From positions 1 to 42,014 of the forward strand of contig CANJID010000037.1 of NCBI GenBank assembly GCA_947474395.1: a DNA stretch of 42,014 nucleotides, written 5' to 3'. The notes under the pieces are model-generated. The model searched no databases, was not told the origin of the DNA, and saw only the letters and a program-made list of their open reading frames with translations. Positions 1 to 7,546 of the stretch are shown piece after piece. The position numbers were made by a program, and so were the translations under genes. Source of the DNA: Caulobacterales bacterium. Its GTDB lineage: Bacteria > Pseudomonadota > Alphaproteobacteria > Caulobacterales > Caulobacteraceae. Within the stretch, counting starts at the first letter, position 1. Each line of letters begins with the position of its first letter.

Positions 1-88
1 GTAGACCACCACGTTGATAGGCCAGGTGTGGAAGTGCCGCGAGGCATGAAGCTTACTGGTACTAATCGTCCGATAGGCTTGATCGTTT
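1..88 (+). rRNA. rrl: 23S ribosomal RNA, 3' end (partial)
   Basis: The first bases match the conserved 3' terminus of bacterial 23S rRNA, including the 'ggtactaatcgtccgatagg' stretch seen in alphaproteobacteria. The gene begins outside the window. The exact 3' end is uncertain by a few bases and is placed just after 'gcttgatcg'. It is followed by 5S rRNA and tRNA-fMet, the usual alphaproteobacterial rrn order. Confidence 0.95.
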
Positions 89-168
89 TTCAGTTAAGCC
101 CATGCGCGGTGACGAAGTCGTCGCTGCACTGAGCTTCGTCTCCAGACTATATATCTTGTCTTTCCTGC

Positions 169-287
169 CGACCTGGTGGCTTTGCCGGGGGTTCCCCACC
201 CGATCCCATTCCGAACTCGGTCGTTAAGTCCCCCAGGGCCGATGGTACTTCGTCTCAAGGCGCGGGAGAGTAGGTCGCCGCCAGGTC
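169..287 (+). rRNA. rrf: 5S ribosomal RNA
   Basis: The 5' 'gacctgg' pairs with the 3' 'ccaggtc', and the interior has the typical 5S landmarks 'cccattccgaactcgg', 'gccgatggtact' and 'gggagagtaggtcgccgcc'. Flanking 'tcctgc' and 'gcagga' extend the pairing, so the precursor helix is a little longer than the mature RNA. The end positions are estimates to within a few bases. Confidence 0.93.
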
Positions 288-348
288 CGCAGGACAGACA
301 AGCTTCTCAGGTCAATTCGACCCCTCATCACGAACTTCAGAGCTTTGC

Positions 349-425
<77 letters not shown>

Positions 426-441
426 ACTTCAAGCCTTTAAG

Positions 442-473
442 GGCCCTGCTCGAAACCCGAGCAGGGCCTTTTT
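442..473 (+). terminator. Rho-independent terminator of the rrn operon
   Basis: A perfect 11-bp stem (GGCCCTGCTCG with CGAGCAGGGCC) with a 5-nt loop is followed immediately by five T. It lies 16 nt after tRNA-fMet. Confidence 0.92.
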
Positions 474-577
474 CCTGTGTGCCGTTCGCCCGTCGCCTGA
501 GTTCCGGCGCGGGGCCGGCCAAGGTCTGCTAACCTTAACCCGCGCGCCCATTCCGGGCGCGGGGAGGGGACGGACCG

Positions 578-991
578 GTGAGGTTCCTGCTCGGCGTCAT
601 CATTGTCGCGGCCTGCCTGCTGGGCGCCGCGGGCCTGCTCGGCTACGGCCCGCTGGCGTCCGGAGAACCGGTCCAGGCCTTCGACAGGGCCGTCAAATCG
701 CTGCAGCAGACGGTCGCCGGCTACGCGCGCCCGGCGGCCGAAGCGCCGCCCGCCGAAGCTCCCGCCAACGCCGCCCCGGCCGCCGGTCCCGCGCAGCCGG
801 CCGCGCCCGCGCCTGCCGCTGCGGCGCCCACCCCGGCTAAGCCCGCGACGCCCCCGGAGCGGGCGCCTGCGGCCCCCCGGGATCCCGGCCCCTTGCCCGA
901 CCTCTCCAGCGCACCCGCCGTCCCGGACTCGGGGCCGCCGGTCCCTGATAGCGGACCGCCCCGCGCCGAGGCCCTGCCGCCCGGCCCCTGA
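578..991 (+). CDS. Pro/Ala-rich single-pass membrane or secreted protein
   Basis: This 137-residue protein starts at a GTG preceded by a strong purine-rich site (ggggagggga, 561-570). Residues 2-24 form one hydrophobic segment with no clear signal peptidase motif, so it is probably an N-terminally anchored inner-membrane protein. A short stretch (about 28-50) is followed by a long Ala/Pro-rich region, probably unstructured, that ends in a repeated Pro-Asp-Ser-Gly-Pro-Pro motif. I do not recognise a family. It lies directly upstream of the AsmA-like gene in the same direction, so co-transcription is possible, but nothing else indicates its role. Confidence 0.6.
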   Translation: MRFLLGVIIVAACLLGAAGLLGYGPLASGEPVQAFDRAVKSLQQTVAGYARPAAEAPPAEAPANAAPAAGPAQPAAPAPAAAAPTPAKPATPPERAPAAPRDPGPLPDLSSAPAVPDSGPPVPDSGPPRAEALPPGP

Positions 992-1059
992 CGCCGGAAA
1001 ACCGCGCTCCCAAAAAGACGTCTCTGACGGAACGAAAGGCCCTGCCTGGGGCGTTAGGG

Positions 1060-3189
1060 ATGATCGGGCCGCGAACACGCGGCGTGGCCAGGGACGCCGT
1101 GCGCGTGGCGATCGACACACCAGCTCTGAAACGACAGGCCGCCCTCGAGTGGGCGCGGCTTCGCGACGCCTTCCATCCGCGCCGCCTGCGCCAGGCCCGT
1201 CCGCCCCGCTGGGAGCACGTGCCCCGCTGGATGAAGTGGACCGGCGGAACCGTGGCTGTCCTGGTCGCCGCGATCGCCCTGTTCCTGGCCTGGTTCGACT
1301 GGAACATGCTGCGCGGGCCCATCGCCCGCTACGCCTCCGAACGGACCGGCCGGGCCGTGCGCATCGACGGAAACTTGAGGGTCCGGCTCCTGACCTGGAC
1401 CCCCACGGCCACCGTGGAGGGGCTGAAGGTGGGCAATCCCGCCTGGGCGCCCCGAGGGGACATGGCCCAGATCGAATCGGCCACCGCCTCCGTCGACCTG
1501 ATCCCCCTCCTGCACGGGGACGTGCAACTGCCGCTGCTGGCGGTGCGTCGGCCCAACGTCGCCCTGTTCCGCGACCAGACCGGGCGGGCCAACTGGAACC
1601 TGGATCGCAAGTCGGCCAAGCCCTTCAAGCTGCCGCCGATCCGCAACTTCATCATCGAGGACGGCAAGCTCACGGCCCTCGACCTGAAGCGCCGGCTGGC
1701 CTTCGCGGGCACGGTCAACGCCAACGAGCGGCCGGACGCCGAGGGCGACGCCTTCCGGTTGGAGGGCAAGGGCGAGCTGAACGGCAAGCTGTTCGTGGCC
1801 AGCGCCAAGGGCGGCCCGCTGCTCAACGTGCGCCACAACCGCCCCTATCTCTTCGACGCGGACGTCCGCGCCGGGGGTACCCATGTCACGGCCAAGGGCG
1901 CCATCCCCAAGCCCTTCGACCTCGGGATCCTGGACGCGGCGGTCACCGTCTCCGGCGACGACCTGAACAACCTCTACTACCTAACCGGCCTGACCCTGCC
2001 GAACACCCCGGCCTACCGGGTCTCGGGGTGGCTGAAGCGCGACGGCCTGACCTATCATTTCACCAACGCCAACGGCCGCATCGGCGGCAGCGACGTGCAC
2101 GGCCAGCTCACCGTCGAGACCGCCTCCGGGCGGCCCTTCATCAAGGGCGAGCTGACGTCCGACCTGCTGGACTTCAAGGACCTGGGGACCCTGTTCGGCG
2201 CGCCCCTGCCCAGCAAGGCCGCCTCCCCCGAGCAGAAGGTCGCCGCGGCGAAGCTGCAGGCCACGGGCCGCCTGCTCCCCGACGAGCCGCTGCAGATCGA
2301 GCGCATCCGCGCCATGGACGCCGACGTCCACTACCAGGCCAAGGCCGTGAAGGCGCCCGGCCTGCCGCTGCGGCGGGTCGAGCTGGGGGTGAAACTTGAC
2401 CACGGGGTGATGTCCCTGAACCCCATCGCCCTGCATTTCCCCTCGGGGCGCCTGTCCGGCACGGCCCGCATCGACGCCAGCAAGGACACGCCCGAGAGCG
2501 ACGTCGACATGCGCGTGGTGGGCCTTCGCCTGGAAGAGTTCGTGAAGAAGGTCGGCGGACAGGAGCCGCTCTCCGGCCTGCTGGCCGCCCGCGCCAAGCT
2601 CCACGGCCGGGGCAATTCGGTGCACAAGACCGCCGCCACCGCCAACGGGGCCATGACCCTGGTGATCCCGCGCGGCCAGGTCCGGCAGCTGTTCGCTGAA
2701 CTCATGGGCATCGACGCCACCAAGAGCCTGTTCCTCTACCTCGCCAAGGACCAGTCGCCGACGGACATCCGCTGCGCCGTGGCCGAGTTCCAGGTCAGGG
2801 GCGGGGTGCTCTACGCCCAGAGGGTCCTGCTCGACACCGGGGTGGTGGTGGTGGCCGGGAAGGGGAGCGTGAACCTCGGCGACGAGACCCTGGACCTCAG
2901 CTTCAAGGGCCAGCCCAAGAAGTTCCGGCTGATCCGGGTGGCCGCGCCCATCACCGTCGGCGGCTCCCTGCGCTCCCCCAAGTTCGGCGTCGACGTCGGG
3001 GCGGCCGCGACGCAGACGGGGGTCGGCATCGCCCTCGGCGTTCTCCTCACCCCGCTCGCCGCGATCCTGCCCTTCGTCGATCCGGGACTCGGCAAGGACG
3101 CCAACTGCGCCGGCCTGATCCAGGAAGCCCAGGCCGGGCGGGCGCCGGTGACCGGCGCGTCCGTCAAGGCGCCGGCGCCTCGGGGCTGA
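1060..3189 (+). CDS. AsmA family protein
   Basis: A 709-residue AsmA-family protein. AsmA-like proteins are large inner-membrane-anchored periplasmic proteins linked to outer-membrane biogenesis and lipid movement between membranes. Here a basic cytoplasmic segment (1-57) leads into one transmembrane helix (about 61-80), then the N-terminal AsmA domain with the typical start after the helix (RxxIARYASERTGRAVRIDG) and the TVEGLKVGNPAW element. The C-terminal AsmA region covers about residues 480-660, including the 'DETLDLSFKGQPKK' element. The annotated ATG follows a weak 'ttaggg'; an internal Met at residue 58 would remove the basic leader but keep the helix, so the start is less certain than the family. 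Confidence 0.88.
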   Translation: MIGPRTRGVARDAVRVAIDTPALKRQAALEWARLRDAFHPRRLRQARPPRWEHVPRWMKWTGGTVAVLVAAIALFLAWFDWNMLRGPIARYASERTGRAVRIDGNLRVRLLTWTPTATVEGLKVGNPAWAPRGDMAQIESATASVDLIPLLHGDVQLPLLAVRRPNVALFRDQTGRANWNLDRKSAKPFKLPPIRNFIIEDGKLTALDLKRRLAFAGTVNANERPDAEGDAFRLEGKGELNGKLFVASAKGGPLLNVRHNRPYLFDADVRAGGTHVTAKGAIPKPFDLGILDAAVTVSGDDLNNLYYLTGLTLPNTPAYRVSGWLKRDGLTYHFTNANGRIGGSDVHGQLTVETASGRPFIKGELTSDLLDFKDLGTLFGAPLPSKAASPEQKVAAAKLQATGRLLPDEPLQIERIRAMDADVHYQAKAVKAPGLPLRRVELGVKLDHGVMSLNPIALHFPSGRLSGTARIDASKDTPESDVDMRVVGLRLEEFVKKVGGQEPLSGLLAARAKLHGRGNSVHKTAATANGAMTLVIPRGQVRQLFAELMGIDATKSLFLYLAKDQSPTDIRCAVAEFQVRGGVLYAQRVLLDTGVVVVAGKGSVNLGDETLDLSFKGQPKKFRLIRVAAPITVGGSLRSPKFGVDVGAAATQTGVGIALGVLLTPLAAILPFVDPGLGKDANCAGLIQEAQAGRAPVTGASVKAPAPRG

Positions 3190-3269
3190 GGCTTGCCAAC
3201 GGCGCCGTCCAGGAATCAGATCGCGCCCGCGAAACCGGGCGCCGGACGCCCGGGCAGGGGGAGAACGAC

Positions 3270-3860
3270 ATGAGCGCTTCAAAAAGGACAGGCCTGCGCT
3301 GGCTGGCGGCGGGGGCGGCCATGGGGGCCATGGGCGCCTGGGCGGCGATCACCGCCCCCGGCATGGCGGTCGGGGCCTCCGCGGCCGACGCGCGGGCCCA
3401 AGCGGCGGCGGACCGGGCCGAGATCGAGCAGCTGATGATGGGCGACTACCCGCGCGCCCTCGATGGCCGCGACTGGAAGACCTACGGATCGCTGTGGGCC
3501 AGCGACGGCACTTTCCTTTACCGGGGGACCACCTACACCGGCCCGGCGGCCATCGCGGCGGTGTTCGACCGTCCGGCCACGCCGCCCGCCGCCGGCGCGG
3601 CGGCGACGCCTCCGGCCCGGACCCAGCACGTGGTCACCAACCTCACCCTCAAGCTGAACGGCGACCGCGCGGTCGCGCAGGCCTACTGGCAGACCCTTGG
3701 CGTGCGCACGGGGCAGGAAGTGATCCTCGGCTCGGGCCACTACGAGGACGAACTGCGCCGCGAAAACGGCCGCTGGAAGTTCGCCAAGCGGGCCATCGTC
3801 AACGACCTTCCGCCGCCCGCTCTCGCGGCGGCGGCCGCCGCCACACCGGCCGCGAGGTAG
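3270..3860 (+). CDS. SnoaL/NTF2-like exported protein
   Basis: A 196-residue protein with an N-terminal export segment (about 1-40) followed by a SnoaL-like alpha+beta-barrel fold. The fold begins 'DRAEIEQLMMGDYPRALDGRDW' in two recognisable blocks and continues through 'LWASDGTF', 'ARTQHVVTNLTLKL' and a final 'HYEDELRRENGRWKFAKR' strand. Proteins of this fold include hydroxysteroid isomerases, polyketide cyclases and non-catalytic members; the sequence does not decide which. The start has a good site (agggggagaa). It appears monocistronic. It is distinct in sequence from the three Cys-rich NTF2-like proteins at 29-32 kb. Confidence 0.8.
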   Translation: MSASKRTGLRWLAAGAAMGAMGAWAAITAPGMAVGASAADARAQAAADRAEIEQLMMGDYPRALDGRDWKTYGSLWASDGTFLYRGTTYTGPAAIAAVFDRPATPPAAGAAATPPARTQHVVTNLTLKLNGDRAVAQAYWQTLGVRTGQEVILGSGHYEDELRRENGRWKFAKRAIVNDLPPPALAAAAAATPAAR

Positions 3861-3890
3861 GAAAGGAGACCGCTCCCCCAATTTCCGGTT

Positions 3891-3908
3891 GAAAACCGCC
3901 CGGTTTTC
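3891..3908 (+). other. Short perfect hairpin after the SnoaL-like gene
   Basis: GAAAACCG and CGGTTTTC are exact complements separated by CC, so at least 7 bp can pair. It lies 30 nt after the stop of the SnoaL-like gene and upstream of the cold-shock gene. It lacks a T-run, so it may be a weak terminator, an operator or a leader structure of the cold-shock mRNA. Confidence 0.35.
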
Positions 3909-3980
3909 AGGTCATCGAGCCCAATTCAAATGCGCTTCCGGCCGCAGAGCTGTTCCGTGGCCGGCGCTTAGGAGACTGCA

Positions 3981-4193
3981 ATGCCGACTGGCGTCGTCAA
4001 ATGGTACAATCCGGCCAAAGGCTTCGGCTTCATTCAGCCCGAAGGCGGCGGCAAGGATGTGTTCGTCCACATCAGCGCGGTTGAACGCGCAGGTCATGGC
4101 GACCCCATGGAAGGGGACCGCATCAGCTATGACCTCGAAAAGGGTCGCGACGGGCGCGAGTCCGCAATCAACCTGCGCGCGCCGGAAGCTTGA
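3981..4193 (+). CDS. Cold-shock domain protein (CspA family)
   Basis: A 70-residue single cold-shock domain of usual length. The N-terminus 'GVVKWYNPAKGFGFI' contains RNP1 (KGFGFI), and RNP2 is 'VFVHIS'. These aromatic residues bind single-stranded RNA or DNA; family members act as RNA chaperones and antiterminators. The start has a good site (taggag, 6 nt spacing). The 120-nt leader contains a small hairpin (3891-3908), compatible with the structured 5' UTRs known for csp genes, but no specific thermosensor can be claimed. It is a stand-alone gene ahead of a tRNA-Cys on the opposite strand. Confidence 0.95.
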   Translation: MPTGVVKWYNPAKGFGFIQPEGGGKDVFVHISAVERAGHGDPMEGDRISYDLEKGRDGRESAINLRAPEA

Positions 4194-4240
4194 TCCTGGC
4201 CTGAGCGGAGCTGACGTCCGAGACATCGGCTGGGTTTCGG

Positions 4241-4260
4241 ACCCGCGTGGGGGCGGGTTT
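4241..4260 (+). terminator. Possible terminator after the cold-shock gene
   Basis: A 6-bp GC stem (ACCCGC/GCGGGT) with a 6-nt loop is followed by TTTGG on the plus strand. It touches the 3' end of tRNA-Cys, which is on the minus strand, so it could serve either gene. The T-run is short, so the call is tentative. Confidence 0.35.
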
Positions 4261-4333
4261 GGAGGCCTGGCCGAGAATCGAACTCGGGTGCGAGGATTTG
4301 CAGTCCTCTGCGTAACCACTCCGCCACCAGGCC
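4260..4333 (-). tRNA. tRNA-Cys (GCA)
   Basis: On the minus strand a 74-nt cloverleaf has acceptor arms GGCCTGG/CCAGGCC, anticodon loop 'acTGCAaat' carrying GCA, T-arm 'gagttcgattctc', discriminator U73 and an encoded CCA. U73 is a cysteine identity element, which agrees with the anticodon. Confidence 0.95.
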
Positions 4334-4477
4334 GGCCGCTTCAGGTGGCGCAGCGCTAACAGAACCGCGTGCGAGCGGCAAGGCGAGCTAACACACGATT
4401 GGGGCCGATTGCCTTCGGCTCCGTGGGGGCCCTATAAGCGGCCGTCTTTAAGCAAGCTTGGGCGGCAAGAGGCCGGA

Positions 4478-5119
4478 ATGACGCTCGATTTCACCGCGGC
4501 GCGGACCAACATGGTGGAGAACCAGGTCCGCACCAACGACGTCAGCGATCTCGACGTCCAGGACGCCATGCGCGAGGCGCCGCGCGAGCGTTTCTGCACG
4601 GCGGGCCGGGACCACCTCGCCTACGCCGAAGTGGCGCTCGAGTACGCTCCCGGCTGGTTCCTGATGGAGCCGCGGGACGTGTCCAAGCTGCTGCAGGGGA
4701 TTTACCCCCGCCCCGGCGAGCGGGCCCTGTGCATCGCCGCGCCCTACGCCGCCATGATCCTCGCCCGCATGGGCTGCCGGGTCACCGCCCTCCAGCCGGA
4801 AGGCAAGGCGACGGACGCGGCCCGCCAGGCCCTGGCCGGCGAGACGGTCACCGTCATCTCCGGCGACCTCGCTCACGCGGGCAAGGACGGCCCCTACGAC
4901 ATCATCATCAGCGAGGGCGCCGTGACCCGCGCTCCGGCCGCCTGGATTGCCGCGGTCGGTCACGGGGGGCGACTTGGGGTGGTGGAGCGCGACGGACCTG
5001 TGGGCAAGGCGCGTTTGTATCTGCGAGGCGACGACGGGATTGCGGCCCGACGGGAGCTTTTCGATGCCACCCCGCCGATCATGGCGGGTTTCGAGGCCGC
5101 TCCGGGTTTCACGTTCTGA
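4478..5119 (+). CDS. PIMT-like protein (protein-L-isoaspartate O-methyltransferase family), degenerate SAM site
   Basis: A 213-residue protein of the isoaspartyl methyltransferase family that commonly precedes tolC-type genes in Alphaproteobacteria. The N-terminal signature 'ARTNMVENQVRTNDV' and the 'APRERF' element are clear. The SAM-binding motif I, normally a Gly-rich VLxVGxGxGY, reads 'ALCIAAPYAAMILA', with all the loop glycines lost. The later 'GPYDIIISEGAV' strand is kept. Activity as a methyltransferase is therefore doubtful, and a structural or regulatory role is possible. The start at 4478 was chosen over an in-frame ATG at 4409 because the family N-terminus begins here and a purine-rich site precedes it. 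The TolC-family gene follows after 89 nt. Confidence 0.82.
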   Translation: MTLDFTAARTNMVENQVRTNDVSDLDVQDAMREAPRERFCTAGRDHLAYAEVALEYAPGWFLMEPRDVSKLLQGIYPRPGERALCIAAPYAAMILARMGCRVTALQPEGKATDAARQALAGETVTVISGDLAHAGKDGPYDIIISEGAVTRAPAAWIAAVGHGGRLGVVERDGPVGKARLYLRGDDGIAARRELFDATPPIMAGFEAAPGFTF

Positions 5120-5208
5120 AGGCGCACATTGAAGTCGTGGAGGCCGATGCCCTCGCGATGGGGTTCGGTCGGGCTACGCGCCCGGTAGGTCGGAGTCGGG
5201 AGTTGTTG

Positions 5209-6747
5209 ATGGGTATCAAGACTCGGGCGGCGACGCTCCTCATGGCGGGCGCCGCGGTCGCGGCCCTGGCGGGCGGGGCTGCAATGCCGGCCCACGCCGA
5301 GACCCTGGCCGACGCCATCGCGCTCGCCTACCAGTCCAATCCGACCCTGCAGCGGGCCCGCGCCCAGCAGCGCGCCCTCGACGAGACCTATGTCGTCGCC
5401 CGCGCCGGCTGGCGGCCGTCCGTCTCGGTCTCCGGCAACATGCGCTACAGCGACACCAGCGGGCTGGGCGACAGCAATTCCGGCGGGGTGAGCCTCAGCG
5501 CCTCCCAGCCGATCTTCACCGGCGGCCGCACCTCGGCAGAAGTGCGGGCGGCGATGGCCGGCGTGATGGCCGGCCGCGAAGGCCTGCGCGGGATCGAGGG
5601 CGACATCCTGCAGGCCGTGGTCCAGGCGTTCGAGGATGTCCGCCGCGACTTCACCATCCTCGGTATCCGTCAGAACAACGTCGAGCTCCTGACCCAGCAG
5701 CTCAACGAGACCCAGACCCGCTTCGAGGTCGGACAGGTGACCCGCACCGACGTGGCCCAGGCCCAGGCCCAGCTCGCCGCCGCCAAGGCCCAGCTTTCCT
5801 CGTCGACCGCCACCCTGCAAAATAGTCGTGCAAGTTACGCCACCCTGGTCGGCCGCAACCCCGGCGACCTGGTCGAGCCGGCCAACCTGCCCGGCCTGCC
5901 GGTCACCATCGACCAGGCCTTCGACGCCGCCGAGGCCGAGAACCCGGACCTGCGCCATGCTCGCCTGACCGAGGAAGCCTCCCGCGCCCGCGTCGCCGGC
6001 GCCAAGGCCGCCGGCCTCCCGACCGTCTCCCTCTCCGCCTCGCTCGGCTATTCCGGCCAGGTCGCGCCCTTCGACGTGCGCGACTACAGCCGCGCCGTGT
6101 CGGCCCAGGCGACCGTGACCCAGCCCCTGTTCTCCGGCGGGGTGATCCGCTCGAACGTCCGCCGCTCGCTGGAGAACAACAACTCGGACCGTATCCAGAT
6201 CGAGTCGGTCCGCCGCGCCGTGGTGCAGAGCGTCTCCCAGGCCTGGAACTCCATGCTGTCGGCCCGCGCCAACGTCTCCTCCGACGAGGAGGGGGTGAAG
6301 GCCGCCACCGTCGCTTTCGACGGCATGCGCGAGCAGTACCGGGTCGGCCTGTCGACCACCCTCGACGTGCTGATCGCCCAGGAGCGCCTGCGCGACGCCG
6401 AGCTCGCCCTGGCCCAGGCCCGGCGCGACCGCTATGTCGCCGAGGCGGCCCTGCTCAACAACATGGGCCGGCTGGAGGTCGCCAGGGTCGTCACCGGCGC
6501 GCCGGTCTACGACCCCACCGCCTCCTTCGACGAGGTGAAGAACCAAGGCGCCGTGCCGTGGGAGCACCTGGTCCAGTCGCTCGACAGCATGGGCGCTCCC
6601 GCCGACCCCGATCCGAGCCGGCCGATCCCTGCGCCGCAGCTCCCGGGAGCGGCCGTGGTGATGCAGCAGGCCAACACGGCGCCGCCCGTGGACGCCCCGT
6701 ATTCGACCGCCGTTCCGACCACGCCGCGCGCGACTCCGGCGCCGTGA
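5209..6747 (+). CDS. TolC-family outer-membrane channel protein
   Basis: A 512-residue outer-membrane efflux protein. A signal peptide (1-31, ending PAHA) is followed by two tandem OEP repeats. The first begins 'TLADAIALAYQSNPTLQRAR' and the second 'AENPDLRHARLTEEASRAR'; each carries the beta-strand sections (such as 'VSLSASLGY' and 'TQPLFSGG') and long coiled-coil helices. TolC trimers form the exit duct for type I secretion and efflux pumps. A Pro-rich tail of about 60 residues follows the last helix. In Caulobacter the homologue next to popZ (RsaF) exports the S-layer protein, and an RsaA-like gene lies 6 kb away here, so S-layer export is the most likely job. The start follows the predicted signal peptide. 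Confidence 0.92.
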   Translation: MGIKTRAATLLMAGAAVAALAGGAAMPAHAETLADAIALAYQSNPTLQRARAQQRALDETYVVARAGWRPSVSVSGNMRYSDTSGLGDSNSGGVSLSASQPIFTGGRTSAEVRAAMAGVMAGREGLRGIEGDILQAVVQAFEDVRRDFTILGIRQNNVELLTQQLNETQTRFEVGQVTRTDVAQAQAQLAAAKAQLSSSTATLQNSRASYATLVGRNPGDLVEPANLPGLPVTIDQAFDAAEAENPDLRHARLTEEASRARVAGAKAAGLPTVSLSASLGYSGQVAPFDVRDYSRAVSAQATVTQPLFSGGVIRSNVRRSLENNNSDRIQIESVRRAVVQSVSQAWNSMLSARANVSSDEEGVKAATVAFDGMREQYRVGLSTTLDVLIAQERLRDAELALAQARRDRYVAEAALLNNMGRLEVARVVTGAPVYDPTASFDEVKNQGAVPWEHLVQSLDSMGAPADPDPSRPIPAPQLPGAAVVMQQANTAPPVDAPYSTAVPTTPRATPAP

Positions 6748-6845
6748 CGAAACGCCGTTTACGCGGCGCTCTCGGACAAATTGCAGGATCGCGCGCCACG
6801 GCCTAGGCTGGGTTACGCCCACCCGATTCACGAACGGTCCCCGCC

Positions 6846-7448
6846 ATGGCAGATCCCAGTCCTCAGGAACCGACGATGGAGGAAATCCTTGCCTCCATCC
6901 GCCGCATCATCTCCGAGGATGACGCCCCGGCGGACACCGGCGAGGCGACGCCTCCAGCGGCCGTGGAGGCCGCTCCCGCCGAGGAGGAGCCGCCTGTCCT
7001 CACCGTTGTCGAGCCGGAGCCCGAGCCGGCGACCGTGTTCGCCGAGGACGACGACGATGTCCTCGAGCTGACCGAACGGGTCGAGCCCGAGCCCGAACCC
7101 GAGCCGGAAGCCCTTCTGGAGCCTGCGGCGCGCCATTCGATCGGCGACCTGGATGTGGTCGCTCCGGTGGAAGCGCGGGCCCCGGCCCCCGCGCCGCGGG
7201 CGGCGGTCATGTCGGCCCCCGACGACGAAGACTCCCTGATGTCCGCCCCCGCGGCGGACGAGGCGGCCTCGGCCTTCGGCCAGCTTGCCCGCACGGTCTT
7301 GATGCCCGCCGAGGGGCACACCCTCGAGGACGTGGTGCGCGAGATGCTGAAGCCGCTCCTGAAGGATTGGCTGGACCGCAACCTGCCCAGCATTGTCGAG
7401 GCTCAGGTCCAGGCAGAGGTCGAGCGGATCTCCCGCCGGCGAATATGA
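6846..7448 (+). CDS. popZ: PopZ polar organising protein
   Basis: A 200-residue PopZ (DUF2497). PopZ forms a polymeric microdomain at the cell poles that anchors the ParB-bound chromosome origin and recruits cell-cycle signalling proteins. The N-terminal client-binding helix 'EPTMEEILASIRRIISEDD' is almost identical to that of Caulobacter. It is followed by a Pro/Glu/Asp-rich disordered linker (about 26-140) and then the C-terminal assembly helices 'TLEDVVREMLKPLLKDWLDR' and 'NLPSIVEAQVQAEVERI'. Caulobacter PopZ has 177 residues, and the extra length here is in the acidic linker. It sits between the TolC-family gene and valS, the order expected in Caulobacterales. Confidence 0.95.
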   Translation: MADPSPQEPTMEEILASIRRIISEDDAPADTGEATPPAAVEAAPAEEEPPVLTVVEPEPEPATVFAEDDDDVLELTERVEPEPEPEPEALLEPAARHSIGDLDVVAPVEARAPAPAPRAAVMSAPDDEDSLMSAPAADEAASAFGQLARTVLMPAEGHTLEDVVREMLKPLLKDWLDRNLPSIVEAQVQAEVERISRRRI

Positions 7449-7546
7449 CGGGCCGCAGATAGGCGCGCTTCCGGCGCACCCAGCCGCCCGTCCCATCCCT
7501 TAGGACTTGCCAGAGGCGGCGCTAACCCGTAGCGCCGTCGGTTCCC

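Noticed and set aside
3279-3881. A 200-codon open frame antisense to the SnoaL-like gene
   Set aside because: It is Arg/Gly-rich with no motif, while the plus strand has a signal segment, a ribosome site and the SnoaL fold.
4409-4477. Upstream extension of the PIMT-like protein
   Set aside because: The 23 extra residues do not fit the family N-terminus and the later ATG has the better site and position.
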